Shown here piece after piece: positions 9,631 through 18,232 of a DNA stretch of 64,000 nucleotides. Each line of letters starts with the position of its first letter. Within the stretch, counting starts at the first letter, position 1. The translations under genes were made by a program, and so were the position numbers. This DNA comes from Promethearchaeota archaeon. Its GTDB lineage: Archaea; Asgardarchaeota; Lokiarchaeia; Sigyniarchaeales; SOKP01. The stretch lies in contig JAFGGO010000108.1 in NCBI GenBank assembly GCA_016930515.1, positions 1-64,000 on the forward strand, read 5' to 3'. Under the pieces are notes generated by a model. It saw nothing but the letters and a program-made list of their open reading frames with translations. It was not told where the DNA came from and made no database searches.

Positions 9631-9631
9631 T

Positions 9632-10141
9632 ATGAAAAAGGAAGGAAACGACTCATTAGAAATAAAGATATCTAAAGGAGTCTATGTTGATGGGGGGATT
9701 GCAAGATTTATTAAAAATTTCAATAAATGGGGATATACGACGAAAATGTCTTGTTCTGCAATGATATCGGATGGACACAACATAAAGCTCGGATATAGAC
9801 CATTTATCTCGTTTGAGCGCCCATCAGAAGAAGAAAGCAATCCCGAAGTCTATTTCAGATTTTTAGTATCTGTATTCAAGGAAGTCAATTATCTTGAAGA
9901 ACTTCGATTACCCTACGACCCGGAACTAAGGGCATATTGGTACCTCAATTTCCAACCTTTAAATTCTAAAGATTTATCCGAAGTAAAAGGTCTTAATGCT
10001 TATTTACCTTACGGCATGCCTGACGATAAGATTTTCGAAAAATTCAAGGAATTACACTCTTTTTTACGACAAAAAGACTTTTTCAAGAAACTTTCGAGAA
10101 AGGAAACTAAGGACGGCGAAGATATAATTCAGATATTATAA
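9632..10141 (+). CDS. hypothetical protein, 169 residues
   Basis: Not recognised. A soluble, charged protein with a plausible fold: an N-terminal segment GGIARFIKNFNKWGYTT followed by KMSCSAMISDGHN and PFISFERP, then acidic helices and a Lys-rich C-terminus. There are no membrane segments. ATG 9632 is the first start and follows a perfect palindrome. It stands alone between a long gap and the FKBP gene. Composition and length favour a real gene. Confidence 0.6.
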   Translation: MKKEGNDSLEIKISKGVYVDGGIARFIKNFNKWGYTTKMSCSAMISDGHNIKLGYRPFISFERPSEEESNPEVYFRFLVSVFKEVNYLEELRLPYDPELRAYWYLNFQPLNSKDLSEVKGLNAYLPYGMPDDKIFEKFKELHSFLRQKDFFKKLSRKETKDGEDIIQIL

Positions 10142-10307
10142 TGATTTTCTTAAAAATTTCACATACCATCAACAATCTGTGAATATTTCAAATCAAATCT
10201 TTTTTGCCTCCTACAAATTAAGCAATTTTTTATAAAATATTGGAAAAAAACTTATTAGGTTTTAATAATTGCTCTATTCATACACAGCAAGAATAAATTG
10301 AATGTAC

Positions 10308-10832
10308 ATGGCGATAAAAAAAGGAGATATAATCATGGTTCATTATGTTGGAACCTTTGACGATGGATCGGTGTTCGACAGTTCTGAAACACTCGGACGA
10401 CCCTTCAAGTTCGAAGTAGGTGCAGGACACATAATTAAAGGTTTCGACGATTCGGTCCTTGGCAAGGAAGTAGGCGACGAATACTCGATCAGGTTAAAAC
10501 CAAGCGAAGCTTATGGGGAATATCAAAAAGACTTGTTGGGTAAAGTACCAATTAGCAAATTTCCTAAAGACGCAGAGTTAGAACCAGGTATGATGCTACA
10601 AATTATAGATCAACATGGTAACGGTCATTTTGCCACCATAACGGAAGTCACGGAATTAGATGTGAGTTACGATATGAACCACCCAATGGCTGGTAAAACC
10701 CTAAACTTTCAAATTAATATCTTGGAGACTGGATGCGAACCCGACTTTTTCAGCTCTGGTTTCGAAAATGAAAGCCACGACCATTCTGATTGTGGAGATG
10801 GGTGTTGCGACGATTGTGGGCACAATCATTAA
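10308..10832 (+). CDS. SlyD-like FKBP-type peptidyl-prolyl isomerase
   Basis: A 174-residue FKBP with a chaperone insert. The N-terminal half-domain MVHYVGTFDDGSVFDSS, the GHIIKGFDDSVLGKEVGD stretch and the C-terminal MNHPMAGKTLNFQINILE are diagnostic of the SlyD/short archaeal FKBP type, with an insert-in-flap domain between them (about residues 70-130). The C-terminus (ESHDHSDCGDGCCDDCGHNH) is rich in His, Cys and Asp and should bind Ni or Zn, as the SlyD tail does. It catalyses Xaa-Pro isomerisation and helps folding. Two ATGs (10302 and 10308) are two codons apart; 10308 gives the usual MAIKKGD start. Monocistronic. Confidence 0.9.
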   Translation: MAIKKGDIIMVHYVGTFDDGSVFDSSETLGRPFKFEVGAGHIIKGFDDSVLGKEVGDEYSIRLKPSEAYGEYQKDLLGKVPISKFPKDAELEPGMMLQIIDQHGNGHFATITEVTELDVSYDMNHPMAGKTLNFQINILETGCEPDFFSSGFENESHDHSDCGDGCCDDCGHNH

Positions 10833-10966
10833 TTATTTTTTATTTATACTTTTTATTGCTCTCATTATTAAAATTAATTTACAAATGAAATTTCTAAATC
10901 TCAATTAGATATAACAAATCAAAGGGGTCGAACCTATTATTACTTATAAAATTCTATCCATTACAC

Positions 10967-11182
10967 ATGAAAATAGGAGATGCGTGTCGATTATTGCAGG
11001 TAACAAAAGTTTCCCTTTATAAATATCAGAAAGAAGGGAAGATCTCGGGACACGAGCTTCCTAATGGTTATTGGAATTGGGATGATGAATTGATATATTC
11101 CTATTTTAATAAAAGTGTTAGTTCCCACAGCCTTCACTGGCAATGGAATAGCGGCGATGGTGTTATCTCCCCGAATTATTAA
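10967..11182 (+). CDS. small MerR/excisionase-type helix-turn-helix protein
   Basis: A 71-residue protein. Residues 3-48 (GDACRLLQVTKVSLYKYQKE to NGYWNWDDELIYSYFNK) match the winged-helix MerR/excisionase pattern: a DNA-reading helix after the turn and a wing with the Tyr/Trp pattern. The C-terminus is short and has no effector domain. Such isolated domains occur as small regulators or as remnants of IS607-type resolvases; no transposase is adjacent. DNA binding is inferred from the fold only. Confidence 0.55.
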   Translation: MKIGDACRLLQVTKVSLYKYQKEGKISGHELPNGYWNWDDELIYSYFNKSVSSHSLHWQWNSGDGVISPNY

Positions 11183-11315
11183 AATTTGCTGATATTTCCC
11201 GATTTTATACGATTCTTAATAGAACTTTATAAGTTAAACGGGTTCTAATAACATTATAAGAAATAGGAAAAAAATTAAGTATTAATTGTCAAATTTGACA
11301 ACTAAGTAATGTTGT

Positions 11316-11534
11316 TTATTTGTACTTGATCGCCAAGAGAAGGTCGTTCTTCGTGATCTTCTTTCTGTTTGCGTGCATGGTGAACGCTCGAGCTTGTTCG
11401 GTAAGTCCAGTTGCAGTTTTCTCCAAGTGATCAATTAACAAGTCAACTGCGTTTCGGGCCACGATAGAAGCTCCTTGTTGTTTCATGAGTCGTCTGATTG
11501 GCGACCACGCAAAACTGTGTTTCTTTTTTGCCAT
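11316..11534 (-). CDS. archaeal histone
   Basis: A 72-residue histone-fold protein. The central helix ASIVARNAVDLLIDHLEKTA and the C-terminal RKKITKNDLLLAIKYK are typical of archaeal histones, with the short first helix preceded by a Lys/Arg-rich N-terminus (MAKKKHSFAWSPIRRLMKQQG). It forms dimers that wrap DNA. There is no long tail. A strong ribosome site (TTGGAGG, 7 nt before ATG) fixes the start. It is monocistronic with its own AT-rich promoter to the right. Confidence 0.95.
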   Translation of the reverse strand: MAKKKHSFAWSPIRRLMKQQGASIVARNAVDLLIDHLEKTATGLTEQARAFTMHANRKKITKNDLLLAIKYK

Positions 11535-11926
11535 AATTCATTCCTCCAATTTTTTTTTTAAAACGTTAGTTTTTAATTTATTTTTAATTTATTTTTTATA
11601 GTTCTTAGTTAATAATATATGGGAAGAGATATTTAAATGTTTTGTAGGGTTACGGTAAAATTTCGGAACTTTAACGAAAAAATTACGACAATATTTTTTT
11701 GAACATCATTAAAGGGCAATTTTTCTGCCAACATTCCATTGGTGATCACCAAAAAAAGCATGCATAATTTATTTTTAACATGGGTCGATCCACGCTCGAA
11801 CAAGGTTATATCGCCATTAGACACTTTTTTCTTAGAATAGTTAGGACCGATAAAAAAAATAAGATCAAGAAAAATTGCATTACTATGAAATAAAAATGCG
11901 AATTTCGTGATCGTTCAAATCAAGTT
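11535..11926. other. AT-rich intergenic region
   Basis: About 390 bp containing the histone promoter on its left side (very AT-rich, 11540-11640) and no convincing gene. A 63-codon minus-strand frame (11633-11824) was not accepted because it has no ribosome site or recognisable sequence. Confidence 0.4.
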
Positions 11927-12163
11927 ATGATGGATATTGCATTTATGAATTATACATATCTTGGAGACTATTGTCTAGAATATAGTGCCTATAGAGATCA
12001 TAATAAAAGTTAGAAAATTAAAGATGTTTTCATCAATCATATATTAATATTAAAAGTCATAAACAATTCACAAGGACATATTTGGGTTGAAGATAGGATA
12101 AAAGGAGACCATTCAAGAGGAAGTAATTTCGTAATAATCCTTCCAGATAAATTAAATCACTAA
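11927..12163 (+). pseudogene. remnant of a histidine kinase ATPase domain
   Basis: The frame from ATG 11927 reads through to TAA at 12161 with one internal TAG at 12011. Its last part, IWVEDRIKGDHSRGSNFVII followed by LP, matches the C-terminal G-box/strand end of HATPase_c domains in histidine kinases. The N, D and first G boxes and all sensor and phospho-acceptor parts are missing. It is a truncated and stop-interrupted fragment, most likely non-functional. Confidence 0.6.
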
Positions 12164-12466
12164 ATTACATTTATAAATTCAAAAATCAACCAGAGTATTT
12201 TTATACAACAAGAACAATTAGCTAAATAATATTCTAAAAATAATGGAAAGATTATATATTACGATAATGAGGATCATGTAAACCTTAGAGAAACATTAAA
12301 AAAATATGACTATGAAATAAACCCTAGAATGGAGAAAATTGTCCTTGAAATAGAAAAAATCGATAAGATGCTCATTGATTCGTCTTTAACACCTCTGGAA
12401 AAAAGATATTTCTCGAAAAAAAAAAAACAACATTAGGGAGCATCATAAAAAGTATGATAAAAGATA
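12164..12466 (+). pseudogene. decayed reading frame, unknown family
   Basis: In the same frame as the kinase remnant, about 100 codons remain open apart from a TAA at 12227, ending at TAA 12464. The translation from 12230 has good protein character: GKIYYDNEDHVNLRETLKKY, then MEKIVLEIEKIDKMLIDSSL and a Lys/His-rich end. No start codon precedes the TAA in a sensible position. It could be a separate gene broken by one stop. The end overlaps the start of the following gene by 13 nt in another frame. Confidence 0.45.
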
Positions 12467-13260
12467 AAAATAAGCTTGAAATCTATAAAAGGCAATCATG
12501 TGCTCAAATTCCATTGAAAAAAGAATTTTTTTTATTAGACGGATCAGAGAAAAAATCAAAAGACGAGCTATATGAATTAATTGCATACGAAAGTAAAAAT
12601 AAGGAAGAAATAACCATCTTTTGTCCTGGTAAGGGAACGCTCGAGGATCCGCTAATAATTACACTGCCTAAGGATTTTCCTTGCAACAACATCGAATTCC
12701 GATTCGTGCCAGAATTTGTTGTTTTCAAGAACTCAGACTTCAATTCTGGAGAATGTATCATAATAATGTGCGATAATTTCACGATTATAAATTGCCAATT
12801 TTTTAAATTAAGCTTGAATCTATGTAAGGATGGACTCAATCTTGACAATGTAAAAGTGAATAACTTAATGAATATAGATGACACATTTAATTGTTTTTTA
12901 AAAGACTGTGATATAAATGGTTTGGTTCTAAAACATTCTTTTAGAAATCGATTACTTAATTGTACTATTGGAACAGTTAAAAAAAATGTTAACAACAGGG
13001 AAAATGTGTTTGAAGGGTTGAAAACAAGCGAAGAAGAGGCACAAAAAATATTGAAAACACAATATTACCCTAATTATCTAAAAATTACATGTTGGCCTAT
13101 TATTGCATTTATATTTTTCATATTTCTGTACAATGCGGGGGTAACTATTTTCATAATACCTATAGGAATTGTTTTGGTAATGCTTTTTGTATTAATTTTA
13201 GATTTCCACACATTTAAGAAATCTAATAGCGAATATTCAGGAAATAAAATTCGAATATGA
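12454..13260 (+). CDS. hypothetical beta-helix-like membrane protein
   Basis: A 268-residue protein. The middle (about residues 65-190) has regularly spaced short strands with Asn and Cys, such as NFTIINCQFF, GLNLDNVKVNNL and FRNRLLNCTIG, the pattern of a right-handed parallel beta-helix. Residues about 210-252 form two closely spaced hydrophobic segments (WPIIAFIFFIFLYNAGV and TIFIIPIGIVLVMLFVLIL) followed by a basic tail, so the protein is probably membrane-anchored with the helix on one side. No function can be assigned. It lies next to decayed frames, so this is a variable locus. Confidence 0.6.
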   Translation: MIKDKNKLEIYKRQSCAQIPLKKEFFLLDGSEKKSKDELYELIAYESKNKEEITIFCPGKGTLEDPLIITLPKDFPCNNIEFRFVPEFVVFKNSDFNSGECIIIMCDNFTIINCQFFKLSLNLCKDGLNLDNVKVNNLMNIDDTFNCFLKDCDINGLVLKHSFRNRLLNCTIGTVKKNVNNRENVFEGLKTSEEEAQKILKTQYYPNYLKITCWPIIAFIFFIFLYNAGVTIFIIPIGIVLVMLFVLILDFHTFKKSNSEYSGNKIRI

Positions 13261-13450
13261 TTGTGTTTTATTAAAATTCGATTTCTCAATTTTTTATTAA
13301 TTAATTTCAAGAATAGCATAAAATTGATAGATTAAAGAATTAATATCACCAATTTTATAATTTTTAAAAGGAAAATTTTAATTAATTCTCGTGTATTATA
13401 AAACTAAAGTTATAAAGAAAACGAAATACTAAAAATATAAGGTTCGAAAA

Positions 13451-14065
13451 ATGGGAGAAATAATGGTACCGGGCGCTGCGGGCGTGGCAATAAAGTGCAA
13501 GGATGGCGTGGTGCTGGCAAACGATAATCGCGCAACATGGGGATACACTGTTTCGAATAAAAACACGAAAAAAGTGTTTAAAATCACGGAAAACATAGGA
13601 ATGACCGCTTATGGATTAATTGGTGATTATCAAATGCTCGTGAAGATATTAAGAGCTCAAGCAAACTTGTACACGCTCGATGCGGGTGATAAAATAACCA
13701 CCAAAAGCATGGGAAAAATGGTTTCAAATTTTCTATATTCCAGAAAGATGTACCCTCTTTACACTAATCTCGTCATTGCAGGTGTAGACGATGATGGTCC
13801 AAAGTTGTACACCCTCGACGCGATAGGGTCCTTGATTCCGGATGATTACGGCACGACGGGCACGAGCATGCTATTGTCGATCGGTATTTTAGAAGCAGAA
13901 TACAAGCCCGACTTGACCGTGGCTCAAGGAGAAAAGCTTGTAGAAAAAACAGTTCGAAACTCAATTAAAAGGGATGCCATGTCTGGTAATGGAATCGACA
14001 TCCTCACGATCACGGCTTCGGGAGCCAAGGAAAAATTTATTGAAATTAAAGAACTTGGAGAGTAA
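13451..14065 (+). CDS. psmB: 20S proteasome beta-type subunit lacking the catalytic Thr1
   Basis: A 204-residue Ntn-hydrolase-fold subunit. It aligns without gaps to archaeal beta subunits: CKDGVVLANDNRAT, NTKKVFKI, MTAYGLIGDYQMLVKI and RDAMSGNGIDILTI. After an 8-residue N-terminal segment the position of the processed Thr1 holds Ala9 (PGAAGVAI instead of TTTVGI). The other active-site residues are kept: Asp25 (D17), Arg27 (R19), Lys41 (K33) and the RD.SG motif around D166. It should therefore assemble in the beta ring but not cleave peptides or self-process. A second, active beta subunit would be needed elsewhere. The nucleotide reading at this point is unambiguous in the given sequence. Confidence 0.9.
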   Translation: MGEIMVPGAAGVAIKCKDGVVLANDNRATWGYTVSNKNTKKVFKITENIGMTAYGLIGDYQMLVKILRAQANLYTLDAGDKITTKSMGKMVSNFLYSRKMYPLYTNLVIAGVDDDGPKLYTLDAIGSLIPDDYGTTGTSMLLSIGILEAEYKPDLTVAQGEKLVEKTVRNSIKRDAMSGNGIDILTITASGAKEKFIEIKELGE

Positions 14066-14156
14066 TCTCTTTTATTACCTTTATTCAATCCCAAAAGAAT
14101 TTATTTTATGTACTTTTACATTATTTAATTTCGTTAAAATATCCAGGTAATTAGAT

Positions 14157-16208
14157 TTGAATGTCTCTAACTATTTTTCATCCAACGAAAAGTGGCAGAT
14201 TAACAACTTTTCAAAAGATGAACTGCTCGGAGTTAAACAAAAACTTGTCGATCTGAAAGAAAAAAGCACGGATAAACAAGAAATTGACGAATTTGTCGAA
14301 CAAAGCTTATTCAATCAACAAATACTCGAAAGGTTCACGCGTTATCTCTCTTATGCTGATGAACTCACTCGTTATTTAAAACAAAAGAATTACAGGCTTC
14401 CTTTAACAGTTCTCACAGGTCAATTGAAGGATCAAATTGAACTCATATTAAAAAGTCTTTCCAATCTTATTCAAAACGCCCGAAATATAAAAAGATTCTT
14501 AAAAGACACCTCCTTTATAGATGAATTGCTAAAGCCAAGCCAAATCATGTCAGATAAATGTAAAGAAATGATCTTGGAACTCGATACTTTTAAAAACTAC
14601 GAAAATCCAATATCTTCTGATGATATTGAATTATGGATCGATATAAATAAGATAAAAGACAATAATATAACACTTCAAGGCATACCTGATACTTTAAAGG
14701 CTTGGGACGAAATTCTCGAAATTAAGAATTATTTTGAATCTCTCACCAATATAGACAATAAGAAGAAAAAAAAAGGTATTGTTCATTCAATACGATTTTC
14801 AGACCTTTTCGATTTTCTCGTAACTAAATCAAAAGAACAAAAAAAAATTTTTGCTAATTTCGTTTACTTGCTACGAGAACAGGATATAATTCGCGAGTTC
14901 GAAGATGAGTTTATAAATGTCCATTTAAAAAAGGAAATTACTAAAGCTCTGAAGGATTTAATCGTTCCCATTTTTTCCAAAGTTGTTAAGGAAAAACTAA
15001 ATGTTATCGTGGAAGAAACAATGGATGTCGACAAGCTTGCACCTCTTGGTGAAGATCAACAACATTTAGATGCAAGAGAATTACTAGAACAAAAATTAAG
15101 TGCTTTCCTCCCCCACCTTGCTTCATATTATTGTACTGGGCTTGAAAAAAAATATCAAGATATTATTAACGAAGTTGACGATTTAAATGAATTTAACAAC
15201 ATAATCGAGAATTACTCCTCTAAGATCGATATTTTCATTTCTATTATCAATTCAATTGAAGGAAAAGTCAAAATATTAGAATATTTACTCGAACCATACA
15301 AAAAAATAACGGAATCACTACGGAAAATTCTAACAAACTTGATTTCTGAGTTAGAAAGGAGGAAAAGCGAATACGAATATTATTTGAAAACCATAAAAAA
15401 GGAACGGTTAAGGGACAACATTAACTCTTTTGTTTCTGACCAAATTAAAAAACTCAACGAATATATTAGCGAATACGAGGACCAAACATCACTATTGATT
15501 CGAGAAGAATTTCCCCAAATAAAAAAAATGAGAAAAATCCTTGGTAATTGCAAAGAAAACATCCAGGAACTCAAAGCCGAGATTCACGCAAAATTAGATT
15601 CAGTAAAAAATAAAGACCTCGATATTCACCAAATAATTAAGCGATGGGAAGACAATTATAACAAGAAGAAAAATCAATTAAATTTCCTTTTATCGCTTAT
15701 GTTTACAAAAATATTTAAAAATTTCAAAGAAATCATCGAAGAGGAAGAATCCTTTTTTGATAATATCGCAGATATCACTAATCAAGACAATTCTCTTGAT
15801 GATTTGCCGCTTAATTTTACTTTATCGAGCGTTGTTGCGGATAAGATGACTGACGAAGAATTAAAAGACCGGTTAACTGAATTAAAAGCACGAATTAGCA
15901 AGAACGAAAAGACCATTGAACTTTATCAGAAAGAAATGTCAAAAATGGAAGATATCTTAGAAACTCGCGTGAAGTTGAGAGAAGGTATCACGGACTCAAA
16001 TGTAAAATGCGCTGTATGCCATCAACTAATTAAGTTTGGAAAAGAAAACCTCATAAAATGTCCGTTCTGTGAGAGTGCCTACCACTATCTCTGCGTGGCC
16101 TCTTGGTTAGCAAAACACAATGCTTGCCCTACCTGCCAGAATGTATTTTTGGATCCAAATTCAAACTTCTTCGATGTGCAAGAAGAAGAAGAAAATAGCC
16201 ATATATAA
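14157..16208 (+). CDS. long coiled-coil protein with C-terminal RING-type zinc finger
   Basis: A 683-residue protein that is mostly charged alpha-helix with coiled-coil segments, ending (about residues 618-665) in a RING/H2-type finger: CAVCHQLIKFGKENLIKCPF, then C-x6-H-x2-C in CESAYHYLCVASW, and CPTC. This spacing is that of ubiquitin-ligase RING domains, and Asgard genomes carry ubiquitin-system genes including small RING proteins. An E3-ligase or scaffold role is inferred; no ubiquitin, E1 or E2 gene is in the window. Translation begins at TTG 14157 just after an in-frame TAA. The proteasome subunit is the preceding gene on the same strand, 91 bp away. Confidence 0.75.
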   Translation: MNVSNYFSSNEKWQINNFSKDELLGVKQKLVDLKEKSTDKQEIDEFVEQSLFNQQILERFTRYLSYADELTRYLKQKNYRLPLTVLTGQLKDQIELILKSLSNLIQNARNIKRFLKDTSFIDELLKPSQIMSDKCKEMILELDTFKNYENPISSDDIELWIDINKIKDNNITLQGIPDTLKAWDEILEIKNYFESLTNIDNKKKKKGIVHSIRFSDLFDFLVTKSKEQKKIFANFVYLLREQDIIREFEDEFINVHLKKEITKALKDLIVPIFSKVVKEKLNVIVEETMDVDKLAPLGEDQQHLDARELLEQKLSAFLPHLASYYCTGLEKKYQDIINEVDDLNEFNNIIENYSSKIDIFISIINSIEGKVKILEYLLEPYKKITESLRKILTNLISELERRKSEYEYYLKTIKKERLRDNINSFVSDQIKKLNEYISEYEDQTSLLIREEFPQIKKMRKILGNCKENIQELKAEIHAKLDSVKNKDLDIHQIIKRWEDNYNKKKNQLNFLLSLMFTKIFKNFKEIIEEEESFFDNIADITNQDNSLDDLPLNFTLSSVVADKMTDEELKDRLTELKARISKNEKTIELYQKEMSKMEDILETRVKLREGITDSNVKCAVCHQLIKFGKENLIKCPFCESAYHYLCVASWLAKHNACPTCQNVFLDPNSNFFDVQEEEENSHI

Positions 16209-16250
16209 ACCATAATATATAGCTGTTTTATTAATATTTATACATGAAAA

Positions 16251-16427
16251 TTAAAAAATTGGAAAATCTCTTCGTATTTGGATCTCTCTTTTGAAGTATT
16301 TAATTTGCTCGGCTATAAACTCACGTGGTTTATGTTCCATCTTATCTCCAAACTTATTCAAATGATCTTCTAAAATATTTGCTGCTTTTTCCAAACCATC
16401 GATTCTTTCTTCAATTTGTCTAAGCAT
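16251..16427 (-). CDS. small helical protein, 58 residues
   Basis: A short gene with a strong ribosome site (AGAGGTGATAAAATG). It encodes MLRQIEERIDGLEKAANILE and continues as a charged amphipathic helix, ending KREIQIRRDFPIF. It starts 11 nt after the stop of the upstream 96-residue gene on the same strand, so they form one unit. No known family was recognised; a helical dimer or adaptor is plausible. Confidence 0.6.
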   Translation of the reverse strand: MLRQIEERIDGLEKAANILEDHLNKFGDKMEHKPREFIAEQIKYFKREIQIRRDFPIF

Positions 16428-16438
16428 TTTATCACCTC

Positions 16439-16729
16439 TTAAATTAGAGAAGATTCCTTCTTATTCCGTGTGTTTTCTTGAATCGAGACATGTTCTGAGA
16501 CTTCTCTTGCGCGAACCGTAAATGAAGCATCTAAATACATGGTAAGGGCGTGTATAGTTCCTTTTTCTCCCAAGTGGCAATATACATAAGGCATTGGCCA
16601 ACTCCTCACCGTACTTTTATCAATCTCGCTAAGATTAAGATCCTTACCGTAAATGTGTTTTTTACATTGTGGACATATGGTCAAGAGCCGGCTCAAGAGC
16701 GCTCTCGATTCGTATCTTTCATTTTCCAC
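16439..16729 (-). CDS. small CxxC protein, 96 residues
   Basis: The N-terminal part carries a zinc-ribbon-like CPQCKKHIYGKDLNL and a later VYCH, which could complete a metal site. A second block, HALTMYLDASFTVRAREVSE, looks like a strand-helix element. The start is GTG 16729, with AGGTG 7 nt upstream. It is followed immediately by the 58-residue gene. Not recognised as a named family; the metal-binding suggestion is from motif spacing only. Confidence 0.6.
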   Translation of the reverse strand: MENERYESRALLSRLLTICPQCKKHIYGKDLNLSEIDKSTVRSWPMPYVYCHLGEKGTIHALTMYLDASFTVRAREVSEHVSIQENTRNKKESSLI

Positions 16730-16954
16730 TATCTACACCTGAAATGTGAAATAAGTATGATCAAAAAAAAAAAAATATGGTTTAATTAATGGTGTGGTAT
16801 GCATATATTACAATTTGGGCTTTAATTCAACTAGAATTTTAAAATAATATGCCAAATTAAACACACTAAAGTACAGAAAAATTAAATTTCAATCGGTATT
16901 TATGGTAAATAGAACGAGTTTAAAAAAAAAAAGAAAAATTTATGTGAATTTACA

Positions 16955-18211
16955 ATGTCGATCAAAAACGAATTGAAAATAATAGGAGAATATGCTAAAA
17001 AAGCGGCTTTTGAATTAAAGAACACTCCTACATCAATTAAGGACAATGCTTTACTTCGGATGGCCGATCTTCTAGAAGATAAAGCGAAATTAATTATTGA
17101 AGCAAACAAAATAGATCTTCAAAATGCCCGTAATAACGGTCTCGAACAAGCTAAAGTCGATAGACTTGTCTTGAACACTGATAAAATCCATAAGATAGCG
17201 GAAGGTTTGAGAGAAGTATCTGCTCTCCCTGATCCAATCAACGAAGTAATCTCGATGTGGAGAAGACCAAATGGATTGGATATTGGACTTATACGAGTTC
17301 CATTGGGCGTCATCGGTATTATTTACGAATCAAGACCGAATGTGACTGCCGAAAGTACTAGCTTGGCTTTAAAAGCAGGGAATGCCATCGTTTTAAGAGG
17401 TGGTAGCGAAGCTATTAATTCAAATATCGCTATTGCAGATATACTCCACGAGGCTGCAACACTAGAAGGCTTGCCCGAACATTGCATTCAAATTGTCCGC
17501 AAGACTGATAGGGCTTATGTAGGCGAAATGCTTCGCTTAAAAGATTATATCGATGTCATTATTCCAAGAGGTGGTGCTTCACTGATACAAAGGGTCGTGC
17601 AACACTCTTTAGTTCCAACAATAGAAACGGGGATAGGTATCGTGAGTTTGTTTGTAAATAAGGATGCAGATTTAGATATAGCAGAAAAAATCGTTATAAA
17701 TTCTAAATGCTCGTATCCCGCAGTTTGCAACGCTTTAGATAAACTCTTATTGCATGAGGATTTAAAGGAATCTTTCGTGGAAAGAATCGTCAAATCTTTA
17801 AGAAATAACGGCGTAGAGGTTATGGGATGTGAACAAACTCAAAAAATTGTCGCCGATGTGATACCTGCAACGGAGGATGACTGGGGGGCAGAATATTTGT
17901 CGTTAAAAATTTGCATTCGGATCGTTAAGGATATTGACGAGGCCATACAAATAATAACCAAATACGATTCAAAACACACGGAATCTATCATTACTGAGAA
18001 TTACAAAGACGCAAGAAAATTCTTAGACCGGGTTGACGCCGCAGCCGTCTATGTAAATGCCGCAACCCGTCTAACTGATGGTGGTGTTTTTGGTTTAGGA
18101 GCAGAAATAGGCATCTCAACGCAAAAACTTCACGCAAGGGGTCCAATGGGAGTGAAGCAACTCACTTCTACAAAATACATAATCTACGGAAGCGGTCAAA
18201 TTCGAGAGTAA
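16955..18211 (+). CDS. proA: gamma-glutamyl phosphate reductase (glutamate-5-semialdehyde dehydrogenase)
   Basis: A 418-residue aldehyde-dehydrogenase-fold enzyme that reduces gamma-glutamyl phosphate to glutamate semialdehyde, the second step of proline synthesis. Family blocks are GVIGIIYESRPNVTAE, LKAGNAIVLRGGSEA, the catalytic cysteine C258 in YPAVCNALDKLLLH, and VDAAAVYVNAATRLTDGG with FGLGAEIGISTQKLHARGPM at the C-terminus. Length is usual for ProA. A LysE-type transporter follows 21 nt later on the same strand. The partner kinase proB is 5 kb away on the opposite strand. Confidence 0.95.
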   Translation: MSIKNELKIIGEYAKKAAFELKNTPTSIKDNALLRMADLLEDKAKLIIEANKIDLQNARNNGLEQAKVDRLVLNTDKIHKIAEGLREVSALPDPINEVISMWRRPNGLDIGLIRVPLGVIGIIYESRPNVTAESTSLALKAGNAIVLRGGSEAINSNIAIADILHEAATLEGLPEHCIQIVRKTDRAYVGEMLRLKDYIDVIIPRGGASLIQRVVQHSLVPTIETGIGIVSLFVNKDADLDIAEKIVINSKCSYPAVCNALDKLLLHEDLKESFVERIVKSLRNNGVEVMGCEQTQKIVADVIPATEDDWGAEYLSLKICIRIVKDIDEAIQIITKYDSKHTESIITENYKDARKFLDRVDAAAVYVNAATRLTDGGVFGLGAEIGISTQKLHARGPMGVKQLTSTKYIIYGSGQIRE

Positions 18212-18232
18212 ATAGCACAAGGCTGTTTTTAA

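Larger units (their letters stand above)
8959..9631. other. long intergenic region with one strong hairpin
   Basis: About 670 bp without a convincing gene; the short frames on either strand lack recognisable sequence or ribosome sites. The right part is very AT-rich (9480-9540). The notable elements are a perfect short stem-loop at 9167-9184 and a 14-bp palindrome just before the next start. It may hold a small RNA, but no known RNA family was identified. Confidence 0.4.

Noticed and set aside
11633-11824. 63-codon minus-strand frame near the histone gene
   Set aside because: No ribosome site and no recognisable motif; probably chance in AT-rich DNA, although a decayed gene is possible.
12504-12995. 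163-codon minus-strand frame opposite the beta-helix protein
   Set aside because: It is the reverse shadow of the plus-strand gene, with Ser/Leu/Phe-rich composition and no start signal.
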